Origin: JAIKWW01 sp052169645
GTDB taxonomy: Bacteria; Bacillota; Clostridia; Peptostreptococcales; Anaerovoracaceae
Reading direction: 5' to 3'
Assembly (NCBI GenBank): GCA_052169645.1
Contig: JBQNCA010000013.1
Location: 1 to 47,718 of the forward strand
Length of the DNA stretch: 47,718 nucleotides
A program made the translations under genes and the position numbers. The notes beneath the pieces are model-generated. The model was given only the letters and a program-made list of their open reading frames with translations. It searched no databases and was not told where the DNA came from. Each line of letters opens with the position of its first letter. The stretch's first letter is position 1. Below are positions 1-7,800 of this stretch, in pieces.

Positions 1-275
1 CGTTTGCTTTTTTTACGGAAGATCGTTGCGGCTTTGCTTCTGTTTTGTCACAAGAGAGTATTATGCTGTAAGCAGCGGGGAGATGTTGAGTATCATTCTT
101 AACGTATGGCACACGCAGTAGAGGAAAACTGTACTCGATATTATAAAAAAATAAAATTTTCGGATAGATTACATTAACTATGAAAATACTTGAATGACTG
201 CTTAGATTATACGAAAAATTTATTTAAATATATATTGACTTATTATAGATAATATATATTATATTTATTTGATTA

Positions 276-284
276 TGTTATAAT
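276..284 (+). promoter_or_regulatory. Extended -10 promoter for the LysR gene
   Basis: TGTTATAAT is a perfect extended -10 element in a very AT-rich stretch 45 bases before the GTG start; no good -35 is visible. The rest of bases 1-328 holds no gene that I can support. Confidence 0.5.
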
Positions 285-328
285 AAAGATATATTACTTG
301 GATATAAGTGAATTAAAGGGTAATTAAG

Positions 329-1216
329 GTGAATAGAAGACAGTTAAGAATTTTTATAAAGGTGTATGAACTGAGAAATATGACATTGGCGGCAGAGAGT
401 CTTTTTGTTACTCAACCCTCTGTCAGTCAGGCGATTCGTGAATTGGAAAATCACTATAATAAAAAATTGTTTGAACGCTATCCTAAAAGCTTATATCCTA
501 CGGAAGAGGGAGATCTACTATATAAGTATGTAAAGCAGATTTTTGATCTCATGGAGCAGATTGAAGAGGAGTTTGAAAATATCTCCGGCAGAGGAACCTT
601 AAGAGTCGGTGCAAATATTTCCGTGGGCACTTTGATGATGCATCTCATTTCAAAGGAAATGAAAGAAGCTTATCCAAATGTAAGAGTCAAAGTCACTGTA
701 GGCGGCTCGACAATGTTGAAGGAAAAGCTTCATAAGCATGAGATCGATATAGCTGTCATGGAAAATATACCGGAAGAAACACTGCTTGTGCAGGAAGCTT
801 TCAGCAAGGATCAGATCGTAGTGGTATGTGCACCGGGAAATACTCTTTTAAATCGCAAAAGAGTGAGATTCGAGCATTTGAAAGACTGCGAATTTTTGTT
901 AAGAAACAAAGGAGTGGGGGTACGGGAACAGTTTGATCATATAATGAATATATACGGCATCAGCGTCGATCCCCTGTGGGAATCAAACAATACCGGAGCC
1001 CTTATAAATGCTGCCAAAGAAGATTTGGGAATAGCTGTTCTGCCTTATATGCTTGTAAAAAAAGAATTGGAAAGCGGAGAACTTGAAAGGGTTAAAATAG
1101 AGGATAAGCTGCTGACCAGAAGTTTGAATATCGTATATCACAGAGATAAAATATTCAATGAGTGGCAGACAGCTTTCCTTAATATAGTGCGAAAATATGC
1201 AAAAGAAAATATGTGA
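329..1216 (+). CDS. LysR-family transcriptional regulator
   Basis: A 295-residue DNA-binding regulator of the usual LysR length. Residues 1-60 form the winged helix-turn-helix (NRRQLRIFIKVYELRNM, then TQPSVSQAIRELE in the recognition helix region). Residues from about 88 onward form the two-lobed effector-binding domain. The start is GTG, with AAAGGG eight bases upstream; no ATG in frame nearby fits the conserved N-terminus. The gene stands alone and runs toward dtd, nine bases away, with no clear terminator between them. Its target genes and effector cannot be read from the sequence. The met importer downstream is separated by an opposing gene, so control of it would be speculation. Confidence 0.9.
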   Translation: MNRRQLRIFIKVYELRNMTLAAESLFVTQPSVSQAIRELENHYNKKLFERYPKSLYPTEEGDLLYKYVKQIFDLMEQIEEEFENISGRGTLRVGANISVGTLMMHLISKEMKEAYPNVRVKVTVGGSTMLKEKLHKHEIDIAVMENIPEETLLVQEAFSKDQIVVVCAPGNTLLNRKRVRFEHLKDCEFLLRNKGVGVREQFDHIMNIYGISVDPLWESNNTGALINAAKEDLGIAVLPYMLVKKELESGELERVKIEDKLLTRSLNIVYHRDKIFNEWQTAFLNIVRKYAKENM

Positions 1217-1225
1217 GAATTAAGC

Positions 1226-1663
1226 TCAATACTCTAAAGGAATAGTGACAGGACCGTCATTGCAAAGGCTGACCTGCATATGTGCCCCGAAAATTCCCGT
1301 CTCTACATGAAGACCTTTATCTCTCAAAAGTTTCGTGAAATATTCGTAAAGCGGTTTCGCCAGCTCGGGTCGTCCTGCGGCGGAGAAGCCGGGGCGGTTG
1401 CCCTTACGGCAGTCGGCATATAAAGTGAATTGAGATACGACAAGAACTGAACCTTTTATATCAGATACCGAAAGGTTCAGTTTTTCAGTTTTATCTTCAA
1501 ATATGCGCATAGCGGCTATTTTATCAGCTAATTTTTGAGCCTTGCTCTCATCGTCATCTAGACCTATTCCCAAGAGAACCATCAAACCGGCATCTATTTT
1601 TCCGCAAATTTTTCCGTCAACCGTAACGGATGCATTGCTTACTCTTTGTATAATTGCTTTCAT
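1226..1663 (-). CDS. dtd: D-aminoacyl-tRNA deacylase
   Basis: A 145-residue protein of full DTD length. The family hydrolyses D-amino acids (and glycine mischarged on tRNA-Ala) from tRNA, so it is a cytosolic proofreading enzyme. The diagnostic motifs are both present: SQFTLYAD near residue 77 and the Gly-cisPro motif GPVTIPLEY at the C-terminus, which forms the chirality-checking pocket. AAAGGA lies upstream of the ATG at 1663. It is convergent with the LysR gene and divergent from metN. Nothing in it looks degraded. Confidence 0.96.
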   Translation of the reverse strand: MKAIIQRVSNASVTVDGKICGKIDAGLMVLLGIGLDDDESKAQKLADKIAAMRIFEDKTEKLNLSVSDIKGSVLVVSQFTLYADCRKGNRPGFSAAGRPELAKPLYEYFTKLLRDKGLHVETGIFGAHMQVSLCNDGPVTIPLEY

Positions 1664-1758
1664 AGTTAAATCCTTTCCGAAAAATCATAAAAAGGGAATC
1701 CTTATCATGATTTTTTGCATTTTATACTCATTTTTATTCTACAATACCGCACATATGA

Positions 1759-1788
1759 TTTACAGAGGAAATTATATCGTGATATAAT
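1759..1788 (+). promoter_or_regulatory. Promoter for metN-metI
   Basis: TTTACA at 1759-1764, an 18-base spacer and TATAAT at 1783-1788. Predicted start is near 1795, giving a leader of about 74 bases before metN. Confidence 0.6.
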
Positions 1789-1819
1789 CTTAAAGTATGC
1801 CTTTATCATTCGGCTGTTA

Positions 1820-1843
1820 AACCGCCGGGTCGATAGGGCGGTT
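1820..1843 (+). promoter_or_regulatory. Leader hairpin upstream of metN
   Basis: AACCGCC at 1820-1826 pairs perfectly with GGCGGTT at 1837-1843 over a 10-base loop. No U-tract follows, so it is not a terminator. It sits in the short metN leader just ahead of the ribosome binding site AAGGAG at 1857-1862. It is too short for a SAM-I riboswitch and matches no small SAM-binding RNA that I know. Confidence 0.4.
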
Positions 1844-1868
1844 GAACGCATAAAATAAGGAGAATGCA

Positions 1869-2618
1869 ATGATAGAGATTAAGGATCTGTCAAAGGTCTA
1901 CAGCACTGATCATGGGGATTTCAGCGCTATAGAAAATGTAGATCTGACCATCGAAGACGGTGATATATTCGGAATCATAGGGATGAGCGGTGCAGGAAAG
2001 AGTACCTTGCTTCGTTGCATCAACTTGCTGGAGCGTCCTACGTCGGGACAAATTCTGATAGACGGCAGAGATATAACGGGACTGGCAGGCAGAGACCTGC
2101 TTGAACTCAGACGAAATATAGGAATGGTTTTCCAACGATTTAACCTGCTTATGCAGCGCACGGTAAGATTGAATGTGTCTTATCCGTTGGAGATCTGCGG
2201 AGTTCCTAAGGATAAACGCAGCCGCAGAGTTGAGGAATTGCTGGAAATGGTAGACCTTGCTGATAAAGCGAACAATTATCCCGTTCAGCTTTCGGGAGGT
2301 CAGCAGCAGAGAGTTTCCATTGCAAGAGCTATGGCTAACAATCCGAAAATTCTTCTCTGCGATGAACCCACCTCGGCGCTTGACAGCCTGACTACAAAAT
2401 CTCTGCTGGAGCTTCTTAAAAAAATCAATGAGAAGCTTGGGGTTACTATAATCATTATCACGCATGAAATCGGTGTGGTAAATAAGATTTGCAACAAGGT
2501 TGCCGTTATAAACGATGCGAGCATAATCGAACAGGGAAGTACGGAAGACGTTTTTAAAAATCCTCAGCATGAGCTGACAAAGCTGCTCCTTGCGGAAACG
2601 TCGGGAGGTTTGAAATGA
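1869..2618 (+). CDS. metN: Methionine ABC importer ATPase, short form
   Basis: A 249-residue ABC ATPase of the MetN group, which powers D/L-methionine uptake with MetI and MetQ. Walker A is GMSGAGKST near residue 38, the Q-loop is MVFQRF, the signature is LSGGQQQR, and Walker B is ILLCDEPTSALD followed by the switch His in ITHEIGVV. Family members such as those of E. coli and B. subtilis are about 340 residues because of a C-terminal NIL domain that senses cytoplasmic methionine. This protein ends right after the ATPase domain, so that feedback domain is absent. The stop overlaps the metI start, indicating translational coupling. Confidence 0.88.
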   Translation: MIEIKDLSKVYSTDHGDFSAIENVDLTIEDGDIFGIIGMSGAGKSTLLRCINLLERPTSGQILIDGRDITGLAGRDLLELRRNIGMVFQRFNLLMQRTVRLNVSYPLEICGVPKDKRSRRVEELLEMVDLADKANNYPVQLSGGQQQRVSIARAMANNPKILLCDEPTSALDSLTTKSLLELLKKINEKLGVTIIIITHEIGVVNKICNKVAVINDASIIEQGSTEDVFKNPQHELTKLLLAETSGGLK

Positions 2619-3310
2619 TGGATATAATTTCAGAATTTTTCGCTGAATACGGAAAGATGTTTCTTGAAGGCACCGGAGATTCCATGATAATGATCTTCGT
2701 TTCAACATTTTTCGCATATGTAATAGGTCTGCCTTTGGGAGTGCTTGTGACTATTACCGCAGAAAACTCCATAATGCAGCCGTCACTGTTTAAGCGTATA
2801 GTAAATATTGTACTGGGTTGGATTGTAAATATCGGTCGTTCAATGCCGTTTATAATATTGATGGTAGCGCTTATGCCGTTTACAAGAAGCCTTGTAGGAA
2901 CTGCTACAGGGGTAAAAGGTGCAATAGTGGCAATGGTGATAGCGGCAGCACCCTTTGTAGCTCGTCTTGTAGAATCTTCTCTTATGGAAATAGATGACGG
3001 ACTTATAGAAGTGGCACACGCCACAGGCTCTACTATTCCGCAGATAGTATTCAAAGTACTGCTTCCGGAAAGTCGACCCTCAATATTGGTCGGAGTTCCT
3101 ATAACGCTTATAACTCTGCTCGGCTATTCTGCAATGGCGGGAGCTGTAGGCGCCGGAGGTCTGGGCGACATTGCACTCAGATACGGATTTTACCGCTATC
3201 AGGACGATGTTATGATATTTACCCTGATCCTACTGGTTATATTGGTTCAATGTGTGCAGTCCTTAGGAACTGTAATTGTAAGAAAGACTGACAAAAGAAT
3301 TCGTAGATAA
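2615..3310 (+). CDS. metI: Methionine ABC importer permease
   Basis: A 231-residue inner-membrane permease with about five transmembrane segments, the normal size for MetI. The EAA-type coupling loop appears as EVAHATGSTIPQIVFKVLLP around residues 130-150, the contact for the MetN ATPase. Its ATG lies within the last codons of metN (overlap 2615-2618), so the two are made as a unit. Downstream, 125 bases separate it from metQ and hold a strong terminator plus a separate promoter. Family assignment rests on the neighbours on both sides and on the permease sequence. Confidence 0.93.
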   Translation: MMDIISEFFAEYGKMFLEGTGDSMIMIFVSTFFAYVIGLPLGVLVTITAENSIMQPSLFKRIVNIVLGWIVNIGRSMPFIILMVALMPFTRSLVGTATGVKGAIVAMVIAAAPFVARLVESSLMEIDDGLIEVAHATGSTIPQIVFKVLLPESRPSILVGVPITLITLLGYSAMAGAVGAGGLGDIALRYGFYRYQDDVMIFTLILLVILVQCVQSLGTVIVRKTDKRIRR

Positions 3311-3337
3311 AAGTCGTCGGAAGCATTATGTAAACTC

Positions 3338-3366
3338 TTGTTTAGGTGTTTATAAAATATTATAAT
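3338..3366 (+). promoter_or_regulatory. Promoter for metQ, overlapping a terminator
   Basis: TTGTTT at 3338-3343, a 17-base spacer and TATAAT at 3361-3366. Its predicted start near 3373 lies inside the terminator stem that ends at 3400, so transcripts begun here would carry only half of the 5' arm. Confidence 0.6.
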
Positions 3367-3406
3367 AAGTGTATTAACCTAAAAACGGTTAGTACACTTA
3401 TTTTTG
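3366..3406 (+). terminator. Intrinsic terminator between metI and metQ
   Basis: A 14-base-pair stem with one G-U pair (3366-3379 with 3387-3400) and a 7-base loop, followed directly by TTTTTG. It should stop most metNI transcripts before metQ. Confidence 0.85.
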
Positions 3407-3435
3407 TAATTAAATTTAAAAAGGAGATAAAAATT

Positions 3436-4293
3436 ATGAAAAGACATTTATCATTCAGAAAGGTACTAGCGGCAGGACTTGTACTCAGTCTCGCAGTATT
3501 TTCTTTCGCAGGCTGCGGAGATTCAAAAAAGGGTGATGTAAGTGCTGATTCTGCCGATAAAACAAAATCGGAGGTGTTGAAGATTGCGGCATCAACAACG
3601 CCTCATGCAGAGATTCTGGCATCGATAAAGGATCAGCTCGCAGACGAGGGAATAGACCTGCAGGTGAAAGAATATACCGATTATGTAATTCCTAATACTG
3701 CCGTTGAAAGTGGGGAATTTGACGCTAATTTCTTCCAACACAAACCTTATCTCGATAATTTTAATGAAGAAAATTCAACTCATTTGGTATCGGTAGCAGC
3801 TGTTCATTACGAGCCTATGGGAATATTTCCGGGAAAAAGCAAAGATTTAAAAAATATTAAAGAAGGCGCACAGATAGCTATTCCGAATGATACGACAAAT
3901 GAGGCGAGAGCACTCCTTATGCTTGAGGATCAGGGACTTATAGTTCTTCCTGAAAATGCGGGACTGACTGTTACACCTAAAGACATAGTTGAAAATCCTC
4001 ATAAAATCAAATTCCTTGAGCTTGAAGCGGCAGCGGTTGCAAGATCTCTTGAAGATGCGGACTTCGGCATCATCAACGGCAATTATGCACTGTCTGCAAA
4101 TCTCAATGCGGAGCAGGCATTGGCATTTGAAAGCGACGATATTGCAAAGAAATATGCAAATATTGTAGCGGTAAAGGAAGGCAACGAAAATAAAGATGCG
4201 ATAAAGAAACTGGTAGCTGCCTTGGAATCCGATGCATGCAAAGACTTTATAAATAAAACCTATGGAGGAATGGTTCTTCCGGTTTCAAAATAG
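3436..4293 (+). CDS. metQ: Methionine-binding lipoprotein
   Basis: A 285-residue NlpA/MetQ-type solute-binding lipoprotein that delivers methionine to MetNI. The N-terminus has a basic start, a hydrophobic stretch and a lipobox FAGC with Cys27 as the lipidation site. The body opens with LKIAASTTPHAEIL and contains YVIPNTAVESGEFDANFFQH, typical of the family. I take the ATG at 3436 because AAGGAG lies at 3421-3426; an upstream in-frame ATG at 3346 would put the terminator hairpin inside the coding region. It has its own promoter, which would let it be made in excess of the membrane components. Confidence 0.94.
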   Translation: MKRHLSFRKVLAAGLVLSLAVFSFAGCGDSKKGDVSADSADKTKSEVLKIAASTTPHAEILASIKDQLADEGIDLQVKEYTDYVIPNTAVESGEFDANFFQHKPYLDNFNEENSTHLVSVAAVHYEPMGIFPGKSKDLKNIKEGAQIAIPNDTTNEARALLMLEDQGLIVLPENAGLTVTPKDIVENPHKIKFLELEAAAVARSLEDADFGIINGNYALSANLNAEQALAFESDDIAKKYANIVAVKEGNENKDAIKKLVAALESDACKDFINKTYGGMVLPVSK

Positions 4294-4373
4294 CGACATA
4301 ACGGATAATCCTTTACCATGATGTAAGAGAATATGAACCGTGAATATATTTGAAGTAGAACAGGAGAATAATC

Positions 4374-5249
4374 ATGCGTATTTTGGGGATAGTATCGTCA
4401 CCGCGCAAGGGAGGAAATTCGGAATTGGCAGTAAAGGAAGTTATGCGCCATTTTCCGGAGGATTCAGAAAAAGTTATGATAAATCTTTGCAGCTTGGATA
4501 TTGAAAATTGCAATGCCTGTTATTCATGTGTTCCGCGAGGTTCAAAGTGTGTCATAAAAGATGATTTGGACTTTATTATAAGGAATGTCAAACATTCTGA
4601 TAAGGTTGTAGTGGCTGCTCCTTCATATATGCTGGGCGGTCATACGATGATTAAGCGTGTACTTGACAGGTTGATTTCGCTGGTAGCGGATTATCCGAAT
4701 TTCAATTGTACGGATTGCGTTATCGTTAATTCTTACGGATATGATGACTGGGAAGGATTGGCATACGAAGACTTGCTGATGTTTTGCAAGAAACTGCATA
4801 TGAATGTTATAGGTAGCGAGGTTATACTTGCCACCTTGCCGGGCGACAGTGTCAAAGGCGAAAATCTGAAAAAGCTTCAAAATCTGGCAGAACTTCTGGC
4901 GAGCGGAAAAACGGATAAAAATATAGGAGCTACGAGAGGCAATGTTGCCGATAAGGATGTTCTTGTCTGTCCTTTCTGCGGAAGCAGCGTTATGCACATC
5001 TCATATAACGGAGCTGTGCGCTGCGGACTTTGTGCAGCCGAAATGGAACTTACACTTAAAGAGGACGGCTATGATTTAAAATATGATCCGACTGTGAATC
5101 ATCATTTTACACACAAGAGTCTTGATGAGCATGTAGAGTATTTGAAGGAAAAAAAGCAGTTGTTTTTAGAAACAAGGGGAGAAATTAAAAAAATTCAGGA
5201 ATATTATTCAAAGCCTGTATTGTGGTTTACTCCCGAAGATTTAAAGTGA
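4374..5249 (+). CDS. Iron-sulfur flavoprotein / NAD(P)H-dependent FMN reductase family
   Basis: A 291-residue redox protein. Residues 1-180 have a flavodoxin-like fold, starting MRILGIVSSPRKGGNSE with the SSPRKGGNS phosphate-binding loop for FMN. Cysteines 46, 49, 52 and 59 (C-x2-C-x2-C-x6-C) match the compact [4Fe-4S] motif of archaeal and clostridial iron-sulfur flavoproteins. A second cysteine set, CPFCG and CGLC about 18 residues apart near residue 205, looks like a zinc ribbon. Electron donor and acceptor are unknown; family members are implicated in oxygen or peroxide reduction. AGGAGA precedes the ATG. A 34-codon gene follows nine bases after the stop. Confidence 0.82.
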   Translation: MRILGIVSSPRKGGNSELAVKEVMRHFPEDSEKVMINLCSLDIENCNACYSCVPRGSKCVIKDDLDFIIRNVKHSDKVVVAAPSYMLGGHTMIKRVLDRLISLVADYPNFNCTDCVIVNSYGYDDWEGLAYEDLLMFCKKLHMNVIGSEVILATLPGDSVKGENLKKLQNLAELLASGKTDKNIGATRGNVADKDVLVCPFCGSSVMHISYNGAVRCGLCAAEMELTLKEDGYDLKYDPTVNHHFTHKSLDEHVEYLKEKKQLFLETRGEIKKIQEYYSKPVLWFTPEDLK

Positions 5250-5258
5250 GGAGCGGAT

Positions 5259-5363
5259 ATGGAACCTAAAAAAAGGGGTAACCCGTGGAAAGTTTTGCTT
5301 GTTATATTGGGACTTGCAATATTTGAAATCGCTATTATAGTCGCAATAATGAACAAACCGTGA
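5259..5363 (+). CDS. 34-residue single-pass membrane miniprotein
   Basis: The reading frame encodes a basic head (MEPKKRGNPWK), one hydrophobic helix of about 20 residues from VLLVILGLAIF onward containing a single Glu, and a short tail ending NKP. GAGGAG lies five bases before the ATG, overlapping the stop of the flavoprotein gene, which suggests coupled translation. I recognise no family. The Glu at residue 23 in the middle of the helix is unusual for a simple anchor. It may tether or regulate the flavoprotein, but that is inference from position only. Confidence 0.6.
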   Translation: MEPKKRGNPWKVLLVILGLAIFEIAIIVAIMNKP

Positions 5364-5419
5364 CAGACACATCAATATAACATTTTTATGAGATTTGGAA
5401 ATATAGGCATAAAATAAAT

Positions 5420-5652
5420 TGTGCATAAGGTAAAAAATAAATTTTTTGTGCATAATATAAAAACGAAAATTTTCATATTGACAGCGGGGTTTTTTAGAAG
5501 AATTTTCACCTGTGTATAAATTGAGGAACATTATATTTTATTGTGGATAACTTTTCTGTTGCATACCTTATATGTTTTGTGAAACTATTGAAAAACCAAC
5601 GTTTTAAGTGTATGCAGTTATCCACAAAAGATAGTGGATAAAATGTGGATTA
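5420..5652. promoter_or_regulatory. Cluster of DnaA boxes
   Basis: Five exact TTATNCACA boxes lie within 207 bases: on the minus strand at 5420-5428, 5447-5455, 5511-5519 and 5542-5550, and on the plus strand at 5618-5626. Two more with one mismatch each are at 5633-5641 and 5644-5652. The first two sit in a 27-base direct repeat inside a very AT-rich tract. The whole gene-free stretch 5364-5822 holds nothing else I can identify. Possible roles are an origin, a DnaA titration site or DnaA control of the gene downstream. Confidence 0.7.
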
Positions 5653-5822
5653 TAGAGGCTGCATGGGTATAAATGTTAAAATCGCATAGGTTTAAGGCTA
5701 TGGAAATTATTGCAATAAAATTATAATCAAATCCTGTACAGTTTACATAATTATTGTATGAAAATAAATTTTTTATGCAATATTTCGAAAAAATTTCGCT
5801 TTATTATAAAGGGGGCTTATTT

Positions 5823-6293
5823 ATGAAACATATTATTTCAGCTCTGATGGAAAATAGACCCGGAGTGTTGAGAAGGCTTTCAGGGCTTTTCGGTCGCCGT
5901 GGATATAATATAGAATCCATTGTTGCGAGTGCTACGGAGAATCCCGATGTTACACGCATGACCATAGTGGTGGATGGAGATGAATACATTATAGATCAGG
6001 TGATAAAGCAGCTTGTTAAGCTCCAGGAAATCATAGAGGTTGAAAATGTGACAGATAAGCCGGTTGTGAGCCGACAACTCCTTATAATGAAGCTCGGGGC
6101 GAACATGGAAACTCGCAAGGATATATTGCAGCTGGCGGAAGCCTTCAGAGCAAGAATTTTGGATATAAAGGCTGATTCGATAATGATAGAAGCAACTGCC
6201 GACGATTATGTGACGGATTCCATGGTGGAAACCTTTAAACCTTACGGAATTATTTCGATGATGAAGACCGGTATGGTTGCATTAAAAAAGTAG
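5823..6293 (+). CDS. ilvN: Acetolactate synthase small (regulatory) subunit
   Basis: A 156-residue protein, the standard size for the regulatory subunit that binds valine and activates the catalytic subunit at the first step of branched-chain amino acid synthesis. An N-terminal ACT domain is clear (HIISALMENRPGVLRRLSGL, then the NIESIVAS and MTIVVDGDE region), followed by the C-terminal subunit domain with RELLIMKL-like sequence (RQLLIMKLG). I use the ATG at 5823 because AAAGGGGG lies at 5808-5815; an in-frame ATG at 5754 lacks a binding site and adds residues foreign to the family. The catalytic ilvB gene is not adjacent. Confidence 0.93.
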   Translation: MKHIISALMENRPGVLRRLSGLFGRRGYNIESIVASATENPDVTRMTIVVDGDEYIIDQVIKQLVKLQEIIEVENVTDKPVVSRQLLIMKLGANMETRKDILQLAEAFRARILDIKADSIMIEATADDYVTDSMVETFKPYGIISMMKTGMVALKK

Positions 6294-6522
6294 ATAGATA
6301 AAAGAGCGTACAGCTATTGGAAATTTCAACCGACTGAAAGGATGATTCGGGACAGGACGGATTTCGAGGCTGTACGCTTTTCAGATACTGAGCCTGCTGT
6401 CGGAATACGGATTCATTTGATTATCGGAAGGTTCAGTGCCGTAAAAGCGCAGCGTATAGAGAGAAAGCTCCAATAGCCGCACTTATTCGGATAAAAGGAA
6501 CCCTGCGTTTGACGGATATGTA
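6294..6522 (+). other. Non-coding stretch with nested inverted repeats
   Basis: AGCGTACAGC at 6305-6314 pairs perfectly with 6369-6378 across a 54-base interior. A second interrupted pairing links about 6440-6455 with 6513-6526. The stretch then runs into a strong terminator. It could be a structured RNA or the 3' untranslated region of ilvN. I do not recognise it as 6S, SRP, tmRNA or a known riboswitch. Confidence 0.35.
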
Positions 6523-6562
6523 CCCTCTTTACTGGACAACCAGTAAGGAGGGCATTTTTTAT
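6523..6562 (+). terminator. Intrinsic terminator
   Basis: A 13-base-pair stem with one G-U pair (6523-6535 with 6540-6552), a 4-base loop ACAA and a T-run at 6555-6560. It ends transcription on the + strand after ilvN and overlaps the 3' end of the opposing gene. Confidence 0.85.
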
Positions 6563-7800
6563 TGTTCCGGGTGTCCGCCCAGATAATCCACAAAGCTTTC
6601 AAAATCATCAAAATCACTCTGCATAAATTCATAAATTATAGGTTCTTTAAATTCGTACTTCATATTTATGACCGTTATATACGGCATGAGAGCCAGACTC
6701 AGGCGAAATTCGGCTTCATATACGGCATCGTGAGTATAGCCTATGATTAAAATTTGATTGGAAAGCGTCATAAAGTACATGACACGGATATCGTCGTTTA
6801 TGCGATAAAGCTGTTTGTTCACATGATTGTTTGTATTGTTGAAATCTATATATAAGGTTCCGTTTTCATATTGAGTTTCGGTAAAATTCTCAACATAGCT
6901 GTTGAAGGCTTCCAGCATATTTTCATCCGGATCCGGAATATCAAATACGGTTATGAATTCCGATCTGTCCATAAGCATAGCGGCTTCTGTACCTGATATT
7001 CGGAGCTCCGAACAAAGTCGGGCATTTAAAATGGCAAAAGGATTTTTTTGAAGCTCTATTTCCGAAACTATAAGTCGATAGCGGTTATCTGTTTCTATAA
7101 GGGATTCACAAATATAGGTCGTTTCCGAATTTTTTTCCCCTGATTTTATATTGTTTCTGTATAAAGTGGCGGAATGTCCGAATTGAAAAGCTTTAAAATT
7201 AGGACATTCAGGGGTAGTTGCAGGATTTAAAGTTTCAGGGTAAGAGCTTTTATCAGCAAGAAGATATGAGGCTGCACGCTCGTCGCCGGCAAAGGTTCGC
7301 ATAATAAAATAATTGATTGCGAACCATTCGGAATCTATGCTTCCGCATTCCTTTTGCATAAGCTCCAAATATTCGTTTTTTGAAAGCTCCTGTACAGGCT
7401 CCAGCATATGTGCAAATTTTTCACGTCCATCCGGAAGCTTTTGATTATGGGTTGCGCTTATGGCAGCATGTGTTTGAAGCACAAAACGGGCTTCTCTCTC
7501 ATTTATGGATATCATAGCACCGCCCAGTGCACCCACCAGACGATTTCGTTCGGATACTATTTTGGGAGGCTCGGTTCCGTATTCCTGCATAAAAGTTTCT
7601 ATACCGTATTCCTCAGAATCCAGATAAAAAATCTGATGAAGAGTTTCTATCCTGGAATCAAGCAATACGTCCCATACAAGCTCCATGCCCGTCACTCCCA
7701 TAAGTCGGGTGGCAGTGATGAATCCTTTGAGGAAACGCCTTCCGTTATTTTCTTTAGGTATATCACGTCCGCCTCTGATGACGGTAAGCTTCTCTTTCAT
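6559..7800 (-). CDS. Protein of unknown function, 413 residues
   Basis: I do not recognise this protein. It is soluble by eye: no signal peptide and no transmembrane segment. It has only a few scattered cysteines, rather acidic composition and many aromatic residues. The N-terminus MKEKLTVIRGGRDIPKEN is basic; residues 20-60 contain GFITATRLMGVTGMELVWDV. GGAGGG lies at 7814-7819 before the ATG, so the start is secure. It is a single-gene unit between ilvN (convergent) and aspartate kinase (divergent). Normal codon pattern and a good ribosome binding site argue that it is a real gene. Confidence 0.8.
   Translation of the reverse strand: MKEKLTVIRGGRDIPKENNGRRFLKGFITATRLMGVTGMELVWDVLLDSRIETLHQIFYLDSEEYGIETFMQEYGTEPPKIVSERNRLVGALGGAMISINEREARFVLQTHAAISATHNQKLPDGREKFAHMLEPVQELSKNEYLELMQKECGSIDSEWFAINYFIMRTFAGDERAASYLLADKSSYPETLNPATTPECPNFKAFQFGHSATLYRNNIKSGEKNSETTYICESLIETDNRYRLIVSEIELQKNPFAILNARLCSELRISGTEAAMLMDRSEFITVFDIPDPDENMLEAFNSYVENFTETQYENGTLYIDFNNTNNHVNKQLYRINDDIRVMYFMTLSNQILIIGYTHDAVYEAEFRLSLALMPYITVINMKYEFKEPIIYEFMQSDFDDFESFVDYLGGHPEQ

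Noticed and set aside
1795..1868. SAM-I riboswitch before the methionine importer
   Set aside because: The leader is too short and lacks the four-way junction and kink-turn sequences.
1890..2717. Long open frame on the minus strand across metN
   Set aside because: Translation has no family resemblance, no ribosome binding site, and mirrors the codon pattern of the real gene. The same holds for long antisense frames over the ExbB-like gene (39977-40684), ispD (30112-30751) and secA.
5364..5822. Main chromosomal origin (oriC) at the DnaA-box cluster
   Set aside because: No dnaA, dnaN, rpmH or gyrase genes nearby and no switch in gene orientation across the site. Kept only as a DnaA-binding cluster.
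6342..6476. 44-codon open frame after ilvN
   Set aside because: The only Shine-Dalgarno-like bases touch the ATG with no spacing, and the translation resembles no protein; the stretch pairs with itself as RNA.
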